Part shown: in pieces, positions 17,306 through 26,391 of the stretch
How the letters are laid out: each line of letters opens with the position of its first letter
Numbering within the stretch: position 1 is the first letter of the stretch
From: an uncultured Eubacteriales bacterium
Lineage (GTDB): Bacteria; Bacillota; Clostridia; Christensenellales; Aristaeellaceae
NCBI GenBank assembly: GCA_902793605.1
Contig: CADBEB010000007.1
Coordinates: 1-64,000 of the forward strand
Direction: 5' to 3'
Length of the DNA stretch: 64,000 nt
Program-made: the position numbers and the translations under genes
Notes under the pieces: model-generated
The model's database searches: none
The model's input: the letters and a program-made list of their open reading frames with translations, nothing else
Told to the model about the DNA's origin: nothing

Positions 17306-18149
17306 GATGAGAAGTCCCCTGACGGTACAGGGATTGTGCAAGAACTATCCGGCTTTCAGACTGGAAAACGTGTCCTTCAGCCTGACGCCCGGAACCATTA
17401 TCGGCTTTATCGGTCGGAACGGCGCGGGAAAAACGACGACGATCAACTCCATCCTTTCCTTTATTCATCCGGATGCCGGGAAGATCTCCTTCTTCGGCCT
17501 GGAGTACCCGGAGCATGACCGGGAGATCAAGAAAGGGATCGGCTTCGTTTCCGCCGGGATGACCTACTATACCCGGAAAAAGCTGAAAGAGATCACCGGC
17601 GTGACGAAGACTTTCTATCCGGACTGGGACGACGGCGCCTACCGGAAATGGCTGGACAGCTTCGGCTTGGATGAAGAGAAAACGCCGGCGGAGCTTTCCA
17701 ACGGCATGAAGATCAAGTACGCGCTCGCGCTGGCGCTCAGTCACGGCGCGGAGCTGCTGATCCTGGACGAGCCGACCAGCGGCCTGGATCCCGTGAGCCG
17801 GGAAGAGCTTGTGGAAGTCTTCCTGAAACTGAAGGACGAAGGTAAGACGGTCTTCTTCTCCACACATATCACATCTGACCTGGAGAAGTGCGCCGACCGG
17901 ATCCTGTTCCTCCAGAACGGCGTCTTGAAAGCGGACGACACCCTGGAAAACTATCAGGCAGCCTGGCGGATTGTTGAATGCGGGAACGAAATCCCGCCGG
18001 ATCTGAAGCAGGCAGCCTGCGGTTCCTGCCGGATCCGGGACGGATATACCGTCCTGGTCCGCAGGGAGGACGCCGTAACATTTGAGTCGCGCGAAGCAAG
18101 CCTTGAGGAGATCATGGTCCATCTGGAGAAGGAGGCGGAAGAAGCATGA
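17295..18149 (+). CDS. ABC transporter ATP-binding protein (exporter type)
   Basis: This 284-residue ATPase has Walker A GRNGAGKTTT, a signature motif LSNGM in place of LSGGQ, and Walker B LLILDEPTSGLDP followed by an H-loop (STHI). It resembles the YtrB/CcmA-like exporters of Firmicutes that pair with a small ABC-2 permease. It energises export, or sensing coupled to the upstream regulator. The start overlaps the regulator and the end overlaps the permease by 4 bp, so translation is coupled. Confidence 0.93.
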   Translation: MDSEMRSPLTVQGLCKNYPAFRLENVSFSLTPGTIIGFIGRNGAGKTTTINSILSFIHPDAGKISFFGLEYPEHDREIKKGIGFVSAGMTYYTRKKLKEITGVTKTFYPDWDDGAYRKWLDSFGLDEEKTPAELSNGMKIKYALALALSHGAELLILDEPTSGLDPVSREELVEVFLKLKDEGKTVFFSTHITSDLEKCADRILFLQNGVLKADDTLENYQAAWRIVECGNEIPPDLKQAACGSCRIRDGYTVLVRREDAVTFESREASLEEIMVHLEKEAEEA

Positions 18150-18796
18150 AGATGCTGATGAAAGAATGGAAGCTGTGCATGCATCCGACCGGATACATCA
18201 TGCTGTTCTGCACGGCGCTGATCCTGGTGCCCGGTTTTCCCTACGGTGTCACCTGCTTCTACATGGGGCTCGCGATCTACTTTATCTGCCTGACGGCGAG
18301 GGAAAACCATGACGCGAGCTATACTCTGACGCTGCCCGTCTCCCGGGCCGACGCAGTCCGGGCCAGAATCCTCTTCTGCGGGGTGCTGGAAGTCGCGGAT
18401 CTCCTGCTGATGAGCGTGTTCATCCTGATCAAGTACGCCATCGGAACGATGCCGAACCCGGCTGGCCTGGACGCCGGACTGGCCCTTATCGGCGAGGGAA
18501 TGATCATCTTCGCGCTGTTCAACATGATCTACTTCCCGCTGTACTACAAGGATATCAACAAGCCCGGGAAATCCTTCCTGTTCGCGTCCATCGCGGTGTT
18601 CCTCTGGATCACTATGGAAGTCGTCGCTACCTATACCGTGCCGTTCTTCCGCGATATCCTGGACACCCCGGATCCGCGGAACATGCTCGACAAAGGGCTC
18701 TACACCCTTGGCGGGCTGGCGCTGTTCCTGGCCGGAACCGCCTGGAGCATCCAGACGAGCATTAAAAAGTTCGACTCCGTGGACCTGAGCCTGTAA
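18146..18796 (+). CDS. ABC-2 type transporter permease
   Basis: This 216-residue membrane protein has about six hydrophobic segments. It has the cytoplasmic LTLPVSRADAVRARI loop typical of small ABC-2 permeases partnered with YtrB-like ATPases. It should form a homodimer or half-transporter with the upstream ATPase. The substrate is unknown; related systems respond to cell-wall antibiotics. The operon ends at the strong terminator 31 bp downstream. Confidence 0.85.
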   Translation: MKMLMKEWKLCMHPTGYIMLFCTALILVPGFPYGVTCFYMGLAIYFICLTARENHDASYTLTLPVSRADAVRARILFCGVLEVADLLLMSVFILIKYAIGTMPNPAGLDAGLALIGEGMIIFALFNMIYFPLYYKDINKPGKSFLFASIAVFLWITMEVVATYTVPFFRDILDTPDPRNMLDKGLYTLGGLALFLAGTAWSIQTSIKKFDSVDLSL

Positions 18797-18797
18797 C

Positions 18798-18821
18798 AAA
18801 AAAAAGGACGCTGTGGTCCTT
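18798..18821 (-). terminator. Terminator of the Dlt-like operon
   Basis: On the minus strand AAGGAC-CACAGC-GTCCTT is followed by a run of eight T. It is placed back to back with the plus-strand terminator, so each converging operon has its own. Confidence 0.7.
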
Positions 18822-18826
18822 CCGGT

Positions 18827-18854
18827 GGAGGCAGCTGATGCTGCCTCCTTTTTT
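18827..18854 (+). terminator. Terminator of the XRE-ABC operon
   Basis: GGAGGCAGC-TGAT-GCTGCCTCC then TTTTTT: a 9-bp perfect stem, tetraloop and T6. Confidence 0.9.
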
Positions 18855-18872
18855 GATGCAGAAACGTTCCTG

Positions 18873-19847
18873 TCAGGATCCGTTCCCCGATTTGTACTGT
18901 TCTGTTCTCTTATTAAAATCCTTCAGGTTAACCTCCCACTGTGCGTATGCCGGATCCGACCGGCGGTTTTCGAACAAACCGGTTCCCGACAGATATTTAC
19001 CGAGATACGCCGATACTTTTTCTGCGCCGAAATAGTTTACGTGATCTCCTCCGTCGCGCGTGTCCTTTGACCAGTCGATCGGGATTTCCTCACGCATCAG
19101 ATTCATATCGATGAATTCGAGTCCCTCTTCTTCGCTGATTCGTTTGATACTGTTATGTTTCCTGTAGTCCCAGTTCACGATGCTCGGTGTGCTGACGAGA
19201 ACAATCCTTGCCCCTTTCTCTTTGCAGAATGACCTGATTCTTCTCAGATAGAACATGTTAATGGCCGCAATCGGTTCTTCCTCGGATGTTTCCTTCATAT
19301 ATTCCGAATCGTCAGCCCCCCGGATAACCGTAGAGAAATAATAGCCTTTTTCCTCATCCATGTGTGTAAAATCGACGTTCGGACTGATGTCGCGGAAGGA
19401 AAGAACTTTCCATCGACTATGGAAACTGAATAACGGAAAAACCATTTCCAGCTGATGCAGCAGAAGATCATCAAGCGTGACTTGCCGGAAGATTTCATTC
19501 GTTTCCAGAACAACGATCTTCGGGGACTGGCTTTTGAATGCCTGATGAAGAAAATATTCGGAGTAGGAAAGAAGCTGCAATGAAGTCCCGCAGCAATAGC
19601 TTGCGATCCCTTGCTGTTCCCATATTCTCAGAGGATTGATCGAATTGATCGATTCGCTGTCACCGATGATCAGTACGTCGATTGTGTTTTCCGGTTCGCC
19701 CAGGATCGCATTGGCGGCGACGTCGATAATTCCGTCTTCTTTTTCGTTGTTTTTGGGATAGAACACAAGAGATAGAACGAAAAGGATTCCTGCAAGCCCG
19801 GCAATAAACAGGACACACTTCAATGCTTTTTTCATGGTGTCAGTCAT
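18873..19847 (-). CDS. DltD-like membrane-anchored SGNH protein
   Basis: This 324-residue protein has one N-terminal membrane anchor (about 5-30) and an extracytoplasmic SGNH-type domain. The nucleophile motif is LIIGDSES; the late GGDHVNYFGAEK carries the Asp-x-x-His pair. DltD/AlgX/AlgJ-type proteins of this fold act with MBOAT transferases to move acyl groups onto surface polymers. Start ATG 19847 has GGGAGAA upstream. It is the last gene of a five-gene operon, 10 bp after the MBOAT gene. Confidence 0.85.
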   Translation of the reverse strand: MTDTMKKALKCVLFIAGLAGILFVLSLVFYPKNNEKEDGIIDVAANAILGEPENTIDVLIIGDSESINSINPLRIWEQQGIASYCCGTSLQLLSYSEYFLHQAFKSQSPKIVVLETNEIFRQVTLDDLLLHQLEMVFPLFSFHSRWKVLSFRDISPNVDFTHMDEEKGYYFSTVIRGADDSEYMKETSEEEPIAAINMFYLRRIRSFCKEKGARIVLVSTPSIVNWDYRKHNSIKRISEEEGLEFIDMNLMREEIPIDWSKDTRDGGDHVNYFGAEKVSAYLGKYLSGTGLFENRRSDPAYAQWEVNLKDFNKRTEQYKSGNGS

Positions 19848-19857
19848 CTTATTCTCC

Positions 19858-21504
19858 CTAAAACTGTGCATACAGCGGATCAATCGGTTTATATCCTGCC
19901 CCGTAAGCTCCGAAGATTATGATATATACAATCAGCAGATAGAACACCGCCCAGCGAATCAGAATTTTTCTCTTTGCGAGCTCGTCGCGTACGGAGATCC
20001 TTTTTTCGTTCAGGACGCTGACTGCAAAGACGGCCGCCAGCGTCACCGCAACAATAATCAGGTCCTTGGAATTTCGTCCGGTTCTGATCAGGACGTTGAT
20101 CAGGCCTTGTTTATCCGGCAAAGAAGGCAACAGCCCTGTCACCATTTTCCCGAACATCGCGAATCCGTTCCGAAGGCCGTTGGCACGGAAAAACAGTTCT
20201 CCGATTACGACCAGTACCGAAGTCCTGACCATTTGCATCAGTCTGTACAGGAAACTGTCTGCATTGATATGAAGTTGATTGTTTATTTTGTTCACTGCCG
20301 GTGTGATGGCACTGCCGCTGAGGATGAGTACTAAATGATACATTCCGAAAAAGATATAGTTCCAGCCCGAACCGTGCCACAATCCGTTGCAAAACCATAC
20401 GCAGAATAACGCAATGCTGCCTGCCAGCAGCGGGCCGAAATGATTGCCGATTTTCTTCCGCGCAGACGCGGTCAGCTTTTTCATTTTTCCCGCGGTAACG
20501 ATCGGATAGAACAGATAATCCTTCAGCCACGTGCCGAGAGTAATATGCCATCGTTTCCAGAACTCAGAAATGGATCTTGAAAAAAACGGCCGTTCAAAGT
20601 TTTCCGGCATTCGGATACCGAAAATCTGGGCTATGCCGATCACCGCATCCATGGAACCGGAAAAATCCATATAAAGCTGGATGGTATAAGAAACGGCACC
20701 CAATGCGATGATCGCGCCCGAATATTCATTGTATTTATCGAAAATTTCGATCACAATCGGACTCAGACGGTCGGCAATCACCAGTTTTTTCAGCATGCCG
20801 AAAAGAAAACGCTGAAGCCCGAACGTCAGATTCTCATATTTGACCGGACCCGCATTCCATAACTGCTCCGCGGTTTGACTGTACCGGCAGATCGGGCCCT
20901 CCACGATCTGCGGGAAAAAGCCAAGGAAAAGCGCAAGCCGGCCGATATTCCTGTCGGCTTTTATCACCCCGTGATAAACGTCCAGAATGTAGGACAGCGC
21001 CTGAAGCGTAAAAAACGAGATCCCGATCGGCAGCAGGTATCTGGGGATCGCCAGAACTACGGGGATGTTGAAATGTTCGAAAAGTTTATTGATATTGAAT
21101 GTAAAAAAGGCAGAGTACTTCAGAAACAACAAACCGCCGATATGCAGGAAAACTGCCAGCAGGATGATCAGGCGCTGCTTTTTGATATACCGTTTTTTCG
21201 TTTCCTTTTTTTTCTCTTTCGGCACCGTGGAGAACGTCGACTTCATTTTTGACTGCATACGGTCCAACCACAACCCGAAACAGCGGATCGAAACGGTAGA
21301 CAGCAGCAGGTAAATGATCAGTTCACCGCTGACAAGCCAGTAAAAAACATAACTCGCGAGCAGCAAATGGTATTTTTTCAGCTTATTCGGAACCAGCGTG
21401 TAGCTGATCACGCACAGCGGAATAAACACCATGAAAAAAGTCCACGAAAAAAAGGAAGTCATTGACGTTGCGCTGCCCGCGCCCAAAAACCCTGAAAGCC
21501 GCAA
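19858..21504 (-). CDS. MBOAT-family O-acyltransferase (DltB/AlgI-like)
   Basis: This 548-residue polytopic membrane protein has the MBOAT signatures FWKRWHITLGTWLKDYLFYP and NGLWHGSGWNYIFFG; the latter holds the catalytic His. Such proteins pass an acyl group from a cytoplasmic carrier across the membrane to an outer acceptor. The TTG start is chosen because AGGAGGAA, inside the end of the carrier-protein gene, is correctly spaced; the first ATG (21462) has none. This gives translational coupling to the carrier protein, its likely donor. Confidence 0.92.
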   Translation of the reverse strand: MRLSGFLGAGSATSMTSFFSWTFFMVFIPLCVISYTLVPNKLKKYHLLLASYVFYWLVSGELIIYLLLSTVSIRCFGLWLDRMQSKMKSTFSTVPKEKKKETKKRYIKKQRLIILLAVFLHIGGLLFLKYSAFFTFNINKLFEHFNIPVVLAIPRYLLPIGISFFTLQALSYILDVYHGVIKADRNIGRLALFLGFFPQIVEGPICRYSQTAEQLWNAGPVKYENLTFGLQRFLFGMLKKLVIADRLSPIVIEIFDKYNEYSGAIIALGAVSYTIQLYMDFSGSMDAVIGIAQIFGIRMPENFERPFFSRSISEFWKRWHITLGTWLKDYLFYPIVTAGKMKKLTASARKKIGNHFGPLLAGSIALFCVWFCNGLWHGSGWNYIFFGMYHLVLILSGSAITPAVNKINNQLHINADSFLYRLMQMVRTSVLVVIGELFFRANGLRNGFAMFGKMVTGLLPSLPDKQGLINVLIRTGRNSKDLIIVAVTLAAVFAVSVLNEKRISVRDELAKRKILIRWAVFYLLIVYIIIFGAYGAGYKPIDPLYAQF

Positions 21505-21508
21505 TCGA

Positions 21509-21736
21509 TTATTCCTCCTGCAGCCTTTCCACCATGGCTGCCATCTGTTCTACGGAATTGAAGTTTGCGGGCACGATTTCAATCGCTGGTATGGTGATGT
21601 CAAACTCATCTTCCAGTTCCGCGATCAGGGAAATGATGGACAAAGAATCCAGATAATGGCCGTCGATCAGTTCTTTGCAGTTTTCATAGTCAATACCCGG
21701 TTTAATGTCCTCAAGGATGCTGACGATTTTACTCAT
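21509..21736 (-). CDS. Acyl/aminoacyl carrier protein (DltC-like)
   Basis: This 75-residue carrier protein has the phosphopantetheine attachment motif LDSLS (Ser31) followed by acidic helix II (IAELEDEFDI). It should carry the activated acyl group as a thioester between the ligase, the PLP decarboxylase and the MBOAT protein. It overlaps the decarboxylase gene by 4 bp. Length and motif fit DltC, although the operon is not a classical dlt operon. Confidence 0.92.
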   Translation of the reverse strand: MSKIVSILEDIKPGIDYENCKELIDGHYLDSLSIISLIAELEDEFDITIPAIEIVPANFNSVEQMAAMVERLQEE

Positions 21737-22920
21737 AATTGTTCCCTCCCGTATTCAGATAAATTTAGCTGTGAGGTTTCATAAGCCGGACGAACGCAGA
21801 CAGCTTCTCCGTTTTCCCTTATCAGGTATACTGCCGGGATCTCTCGGCTCAGGAAGAGTGAAATACCTTCCGTCATACAGTACGCTCCGGTGTTTTCAAA
21901 GCACAAGATATCGCCGATCTCAATATCCGGCAGCGGGATCTGCTTGGCGATGATATCGTTCATTGAACAAAGCGATCCACAGATCATCCATTTTGTTTCC
22001 GTGTTTACACCGGGCTTTCCGACAACGCTCAGTTTTGGCTGCTTGATTGCCATAGACTGACCGAAGTATACGATGTGATGCATTCCTCCGTCGACAAGGA
22101 CATAATTCCGTCCTTTGTTCTGCTTGATATCGACAATGTGAGTATAATACCTTCCGCAGTTCGCCGCAATGCCTCTGCCGATTTCCAGAACGATTTCCGT
22201 CCTGAAAGTCATTTCCTCCAGCATTTTTGAAAACTCACTCAAAAAACCTGCTTCTTCAAATTCATCTTCTGCAAAATAAGCGACAGGAAATCCGGGCCCG
22301 TATTCCAGGCAGCCGGCAGTATACCCGTACCGGTCCTGCAGGCTGATCAGCCACTCATCAAGATGCTCAATTTCCCGTCTGAGCTTTTTGACAGAGCTTT
22401 TCTGGGTGCCGGAAAAATACTGGATTCCGGCATGATTCACCAAAGGGTACCGGTCCCGGTTGAGCAGGATGCTTTCAATATCAGGTTCACTCATTCCGAA
22501 CTGACTGTCATTTGTCAGACGAAGCAGGATACTTATCTTTCTTCCATACTGTTGCGACAGGCCGCATAACAGGCTGTACTGCAGCGGTGATTCGACCGTA
22601 AAAGTACCGTCGAAATCAGGATTCGCGATCAGCTTTTCGATAAAGGACGGTGTTTTATAGACACCTGAGATCACCATTTTTTTACTCGGAATCTCAAGTC
22701 GTTCGCAGATCTCCGCTTCTCCCGGCGAGCAAACCTCAAACCCGTCAACGTCTCGTTCGATTTCTCTGACGATAAACGGATTTGCTTTCACGGCATAGCA
22801 AACTGATACATCTTCCGGCAAAGCCGCTTTTATATAGCCGATCCGCTCTTTCAGTATCCGGATGTCGAACGTATAGAAAGCGGTATCGTTTATTCTGAAC
22901 AATTCGTCTTCCCTTGTCAT
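21733..22920 (-). CDS. Fold-III PLP-dependent amino acid decarboxylase
   Basis: This 395-residue protein belongs to the Orn/DAP/Arg decarboxylase family (LysA-like fold). The PLP lysine lies in CYAVKANP (Lys45). EIGRGIAANCGRYY is the glycine-rich phosphate loop region, and CGSLCSMND resembles the Cys-x-x-x-Asp active-site motif. A known relative in butirosin biosynthesis (BtrK) decarboxylates a glutamyl group bound to a carrier protein. Here the gene sits between a ligase and a carrier protein with 4-bp overlaps on both sides, so a carrier-bound substrate is likely. Free-amino-acid decarboxylation or racemisation cannot be excluded. Confidence 0.88.
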   Translation of the reverse strand: MTREDELFRINDTAFYTFDIRILKERIGYIKAALPEDVSVCYAVKANPFIVREIERDVDGFEVCSPGEAEICERLEIPSKKMVISGVYKTPSFIEKLIANPDFDGTFTVESPLQYSLLCGLSQQYGRKISILLRLTNDSQFGMSEPDIESILLNRDRYPLVNHAGIQYFSGTQKSSVKKLRREIEHLDEWLISLQDRYGYTAGCLEYGPGFPVAYFAEDEFEEAGFLSEFSKMLEEMTFRTEIVLEIGRGIAANCGRYYTHIVDIKQNKGRNYVLVDGGMHHIVYFGQSMAIKQPKLSVVGKPGVNTETKWMICGSLCSMNDIIAKQIPLPDIEIGDILCFENTGAYCMTEGISLFLSREIPAVYLIRENGEAVCVRPAYETSQLNLSEYGREQL

Positions 22921-24431
22921 TCCCTGCTCCCTTCAGCGATCAGAACGGCACGTGCCCTATCTGTCTTTCCGTTCTTGGTGATCGGCATTTCATCGAGTCT
23001 CCGCAGAAATCCGGGGATCATAAACGCGGGAAGGGTATTCTGCATGGTTGAATAAAGCTCGTTCCTGTCCATTGAGCCCACATAGTAACCTTTCAGTTTC
23101 CCTTTGTCAAAGACGCAGAAACACTGTTCGACTCCTTCGATCGCCGCCATGTTGCGTTCGATCTCTTCAAGTTCGATCCGGTGGCCGAGATACTTGATCT
23201 GATTGTCTGTTCTGCCGCAGAAGAAAAGATCCCCCTGCTCATCGTATCTTCCCAGATCACCGGTCACATAAACCCTTTCCGGATAATCCGCGTTCAAGGG
23301 ATTCTGAATGAAATACGTATCATTCTTTTCCGCCAGCCGGTAATAGCCGAGCGCAAGCGCCGTCCCTCTGACGGTGATTTTTCCGGTCGTGTCCGGAACT
23401 GTGATTTTTCTGTTTTCGCCATCCGTCAGGAACACATCCTCATTCGGAAACGGTTTTCCGATAGGGATTCCCTGGGAGTAATCCCGCCCATTTTCCAGGA
23501 TATGATAGGTGCAGTTGCAGGTGATTTCGGTGGGACCGTACAGATTGACAAATTGTGCATCCGGGAGATGCTCCTGCCATTGCTTCAGGTGTTTGTAAGG
23601 CATCACTTCGCCGCTGAACAGCACCTTATTGACCGTATCCGGCGTCTTGTAATCCAAGCCGTGAAAAGTTGAAATCAGGCATAATGCCGAAACCGCCCAG
23701 ATCATTGTTGTCACACGGTTCCCGCAAAGATAATCGAGCAGCGCGGCAGGCGCTGAAAACAGCCGTCTCGGGACAATGACAAGCGTTGCGCCTGTCCTGA
23801 TCGCAGAATAAATATCCTTGACGGATACGTCGAAATCAAACGGAGCCTGGTTGGCAATGATATCGTCTTCTGATATGCGGAATATCTCGGTAAAGCATCC
23901 GATAAAATCGATGACGCTTCGGTGCGCAACAACGATGCCTTTGGGAATTCCGGTCGATCCGGATGTAAAATTGACATACAGCGGGTCCGTATCGATCATA
24001 CGGCTCCGTATGGAATTCAGCGCCCCGGTATCGATCTCATGATGGATCAGTTCATCAATCATGCAGACATGACTGCCGGAAAACAGTTTTTCAGCTTTTT
24101 CTTTCAGTTCCCGCGACGTAATCACCGTTTCAGGCTGCAGCACTTCTTTCGTCTGCAGGAGTCTTGCCTCGGGCAGTTCGGGATTCAGCATGCAGTAAAA
24201 CCCACCCGCAGAAACGATGCCGAAAAACGAACAAAGCGCATCGATGCCTTTCTCCATGAATACTCCGACCGGTTTGCCGAATGGATTGTATTTCAGCAAT
24301 GACGATCCGACAGCACAGGAAAAACGGAACAGTTCTGAATAGGTTACTGTTCTTTCTTCTTCGATTACTGCCGTTTTTTCAGGGTGTTTTTCTGCACTTG
24401 ATATCAGATAATCGAGCACGTTGATCATCAT
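22917..24431 (-). CDS. Amino-acid-activating AMP ligase (DltA-like)
   Basis: This ANL-superfamily adenylation protein has about 504 residues. Core motifs are present: FTSGSTGIPKG (ATP binding), NLYGPTEITC, VYVTGDLGRY, GRTDNQIKYLGHRIE, and the C-terminal catalytic Lys in TKNGKTDRA. It should adenylate an amino acid and load it on the adjacent carrier protein. It resembles DltA (D-alanine ligase), but the operon's decarboxylase suggests a different substrate. The start is the double ATG at 24431/24428 with GAGGGA upstream. The longer upstream frame crosses the promoter and is rejected. First gene of the operon. Confidence 0.9.
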   Translation of the reverse strand: MMINVLDYLISSAEKHPEKTAVIEEERTVTYSELFRFSCAVGSSLLKYNPFGKPVGVFMEKGIDALCSFFGIVSAGGFYCMLNPELPEARLLQTKEVLQPETVITSRELKEKAEKLFSGSHVCMIDELIHHEIDTGALNSIRSRMIDTDPLYVNFTSGSTGIPKGIVVAHRSVIDFIGCFTEIFRISEDDIIANQAPFDFDVSVKDIYSAIRTGATLVIVPRRLFSAPAALLDYLCGNRVTTMIWAVSALCLISTFHGLDYKTPDTVNKVLFSGEVMPYKHLKQWQEHLPDAQFVNLYGPTEITCNCTYHILENGRDYSQGIPIGKPFPNEDVFLTDGENRKITVPDTTGKITVRGTALALGYYRLAEKNDTYFIQNPLNADYPERVYVTGDLGRYDEQGDLFFCGRTDNQIKYLGHRIELEEIERNMAAIEGVEQCFCVFDKGKLKGYYVGSMDRNELYSTMQNTLPAFMIPGFLRRLDEMPITKNGKTDRARAVLIAEGSRE

Positions 24432-24542
24432 ATTGGTGTCCCTCGCTGACAGGTCTGTATCCCTGCTGACTTCTCCGGAGCAGCCGCTCGGCGGGGTGCT
24501 GCGCCGGTCATTCATTCCCCGATCGGCGAACGGGGCAAACGT

Positions 24543-24571
24543 ATTATAACAACAATATGATAGCGAATCAA
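24543..24571 (-). promoter_or_regulatory. Promoter of the Dlt-like operon
   Basis: The minus strand reads TTGATT (24566-24571), 17 bp, TATAAT (24543-24548). The leader of about 105 nt contains a small CCCCG/CGGGG hairpin before the first gene. Confidence 0.72.
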
Positions 24572-24631
24572 TTGATAATGAAAAGTTCTTTCTCCTCCGC
24601 AATGATTCCGCTGTCCGGCGCCATCTCTTTC

Positions 24632-24660
24632 TTGCCTTCACGGGGCTTCTGTTGTAAAAT
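24632..24660 (+). promoter_or_regulatory. Promoter of the Lrp-aminotransferase operon
   Basis: TTGCCT (24632-24637), 17 bp, TAAAAT (24655-24660), 42 bp before the Lrp start. It is divergent to the Dlt-like promoter, so one regulator could control both. Confidence 0.55.
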
Positions 24661-24701
24661 AAACTTTGTTTGAATTGTATTCGGAAAGGAAGTATTGCGA
24701 C

Positions 24702-25193
24702 ATGACAAAGCTGGAAATGTCCCTGCTGGATCTTCTGCAGGAGGATTGCAGGCTTCCGCTTGAAAAGCTGGCCGTCATGACCGGGGCGACGCTCGGGGAT
24801 GTCGCCGGAGCCATTGACGACATGGAAAAGCGCCATATCATCCTGCGCTACAGCCCGATGATCAACTGGGACCTGACCGATCGGGAACGAGTGGAGGCAA
24901 TGATCGAAGTCCGCGTAACGCCGCAGCGGGATATGGGCTTTGACGCGGTCGCCCGCCGGATCTACCGCTTTGACGAGGTCAAGAGCGTTTATCTGATGTC
25001 TGGTTCCTATGACCTGCTCGTTCTGGTGCAGGCGCGTACGCTGAAGGAGCTGGCCTCCTTTGTTGCTTCAAAGCTCTCCCCGCTGGAGATGGTGACAGGA
25101 ACCGCCACAAGCTTTGTCCTGAAACGCTACAAGGAAGAAGGCGTCGTCTTTGAGAATGAGGACGCCGACCGCAGGCTGGTGATCTCCCCGTGA
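24702..25193 (+). CDS. Lrp/AsnC-family transcriptional regulator
   Basis: This 163-residue protein has an N-terminal winged helix-turn-helix (LSLLDLLQEDCRLPLEKLA pattern). A RAM/ligand-binding domain follows, with YLMSGSYDLLVLVQ. AAAGGAAG lies 10 bp before ATG 24702. Lrp-type regulators sense amino acids. It overlaps the aminotransferase start by 4 bp, a pairing common in Firmicutes. Its position between two divergent promoters makes it a candidate regulator of the Dlt-like operon as well. Confidence 0.9.
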   Translation: MTKLEMSLLDLLQEDCRLPLEKLAVMTGATLGDVAGAIDDMEKRHIILRYSPMINWDLTDRERVEAMIEVRVTPQRDMGFDAVARRIYRFDEVKSVYLMSGSYDLLVLVQARTLKELASFVASKLSPLEMVTGTATSFVLKRYKEEGVVFENEDADRRLVISP

Positions 25194-26371
25194 ACTATGA
25201 TCAGTACCTGAACCCGCGGATCGCCTCCGTGCCGCCCAGCGGGATCCGCCGCTTTTTCGACCTGGCTTCGACCCGGAAGAACGCGATCTCCCTGGGCGTC
25301 GGCGAGCCGGATTTCAAAACACCCTACATGATCCGCAACGCCGCGATCAATTCCCTTGTGGACGGTGAAACCCAGTACACCGCCAACCGCGGCCTGCCGG
25401 AATTGCGGCAGGAGATCGCCCTGTACCTGAAAGGCCGTTATCAGCTGTCTTACGACTGGAACAGCCAGATCCTGGTGACGATCGGTGCGTCCGAAGCCAT
25501 CGATCTCGCCCTGCGGGCCCTGGTTTCCGATGGGGACGAGGTCCTTGTTCCGGACCCCAGCTATGTTTCCTATGCGCCGGGCGTCGTGTTTGCCGGCGGA
25601 ACACCGGTCGCGGTGACGACGTACCAGAAAGACGATTTCCGTCTGACAGCCGATAGTCTCGAAAAAGCGATCACTCCCCGTTCCAAACTCCTGATCCTTC
25701 CCTATCCGAACAACCCGACCGGCGCGATCATGGAGAAACACGACCTGGAGCAGATCGCGCGCGTCGTTGAGCGGCACGACCTGCTCGTTATTTCCGACGA
25801 GATCTATTCTGAGCTGATCTACGACGGACATGTGCATGTATCCTTCGCTGCCCTTGAAGGCATGTACTCACGGACGATCACGATCAACGGCTTCAGCAAG
25901 GCTTTTGCCATGACCGGCTGGCGCGTCGGTTATGCCTGCGCCGCCGAAGAGATCATCGCCGTGATGAACAAGATCCACCAGTATGCGATCATGTGCGCCC
26001 CGCGGCAGGGGCAGGTCGCCGCGCAGGCTGCCCTGCGCCAGGGACGGGAAAACGGCTATGAAGCCATCCTCACCATGCGCGACAGTTATGATCGCAGGCG
26101 CCGGCTGATGGTCAACGCCTTCCGGCATATGGGTCTTGAATGCTTCGAGCCCTACGGCGCCTTCTACGTCTTCCCTTCCATCCGCTGCACCGGCCTGAGC
26201 AGCGAGGAATTCTGCTCGCAGCTCCTGCAGGAGAAGGATGTCGCCGCCGTTCCCGGGACCGCTTTCGGTCCTTCCGGCGAAGGAAACATCCGCTGCTGCT
26301 ACGCCACGGCGATCGACAAGATCAACATTGCGCTCGACCGGATGGCCGATTTTGTTTCAAAGCACACATGA
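25190..26371 (+). CDS. Class I/II PLP-dependent aminotransferase
   Basis: This 393-residue fold-I enzyme has the PLP lysine in NGFSKAFAMTGWR. It has the N-P pair in PYPNNPTGA, SDEIYSELIY, and the C-terminal Arg region EGNIRCCYA. It resembles the aspartate/aromatic aminotransferase group paired with Lrp regulators. The amino donor and acceptor are unknown. It starts with GTG inside the end of the Lrp gene. It may supply or recycle an amino acid for neighbouring pathways, but the sequence does not prove this. Confidence 0.92.
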   Translation: MNYDQYLNPRIASVPPSGIRRFFDLASTRKNAISLGVGEPDFKTPYMIRNAAINSLVDGETQYTANRGLPELRQEIALYLKGRYQLSYDWNSQILVTIGASEAIDLALRALVSDGDEVLVPDPSYVSYAPGVVFAGGTPVAVTTYQKDDFRLTADSLEKAITPRSKLLILPYPNNPTGAIMEKHDLEQIARVVERHDLLVISDEIYSELIYDGHVHVSFAALEGMYSRTITINGFSKAFAMTGWRVGYACAAEEIIAVMNKIHQYAIMCAPRQGQVAAQAALRQGRENGYEAILTMRDSYDRRRRLMVNAFRHMGLECFEPYGAFYVFPSIRCTGLSSEEFCSQLLQEKDVAAVPGTAFGPSGEGNIRCCYATAIDKINIALDRMADFVSKHT

Positions 26372-26391
26372 CTTTGACCGGAGGTACGATC

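Noticed and set aside
21421..21462. ATG start for the MBOAT gene at 21462
   Set aside because: It has no ribosome binding site, whereas the TTG at 21504 has AGGAGGAA correctly spaced.
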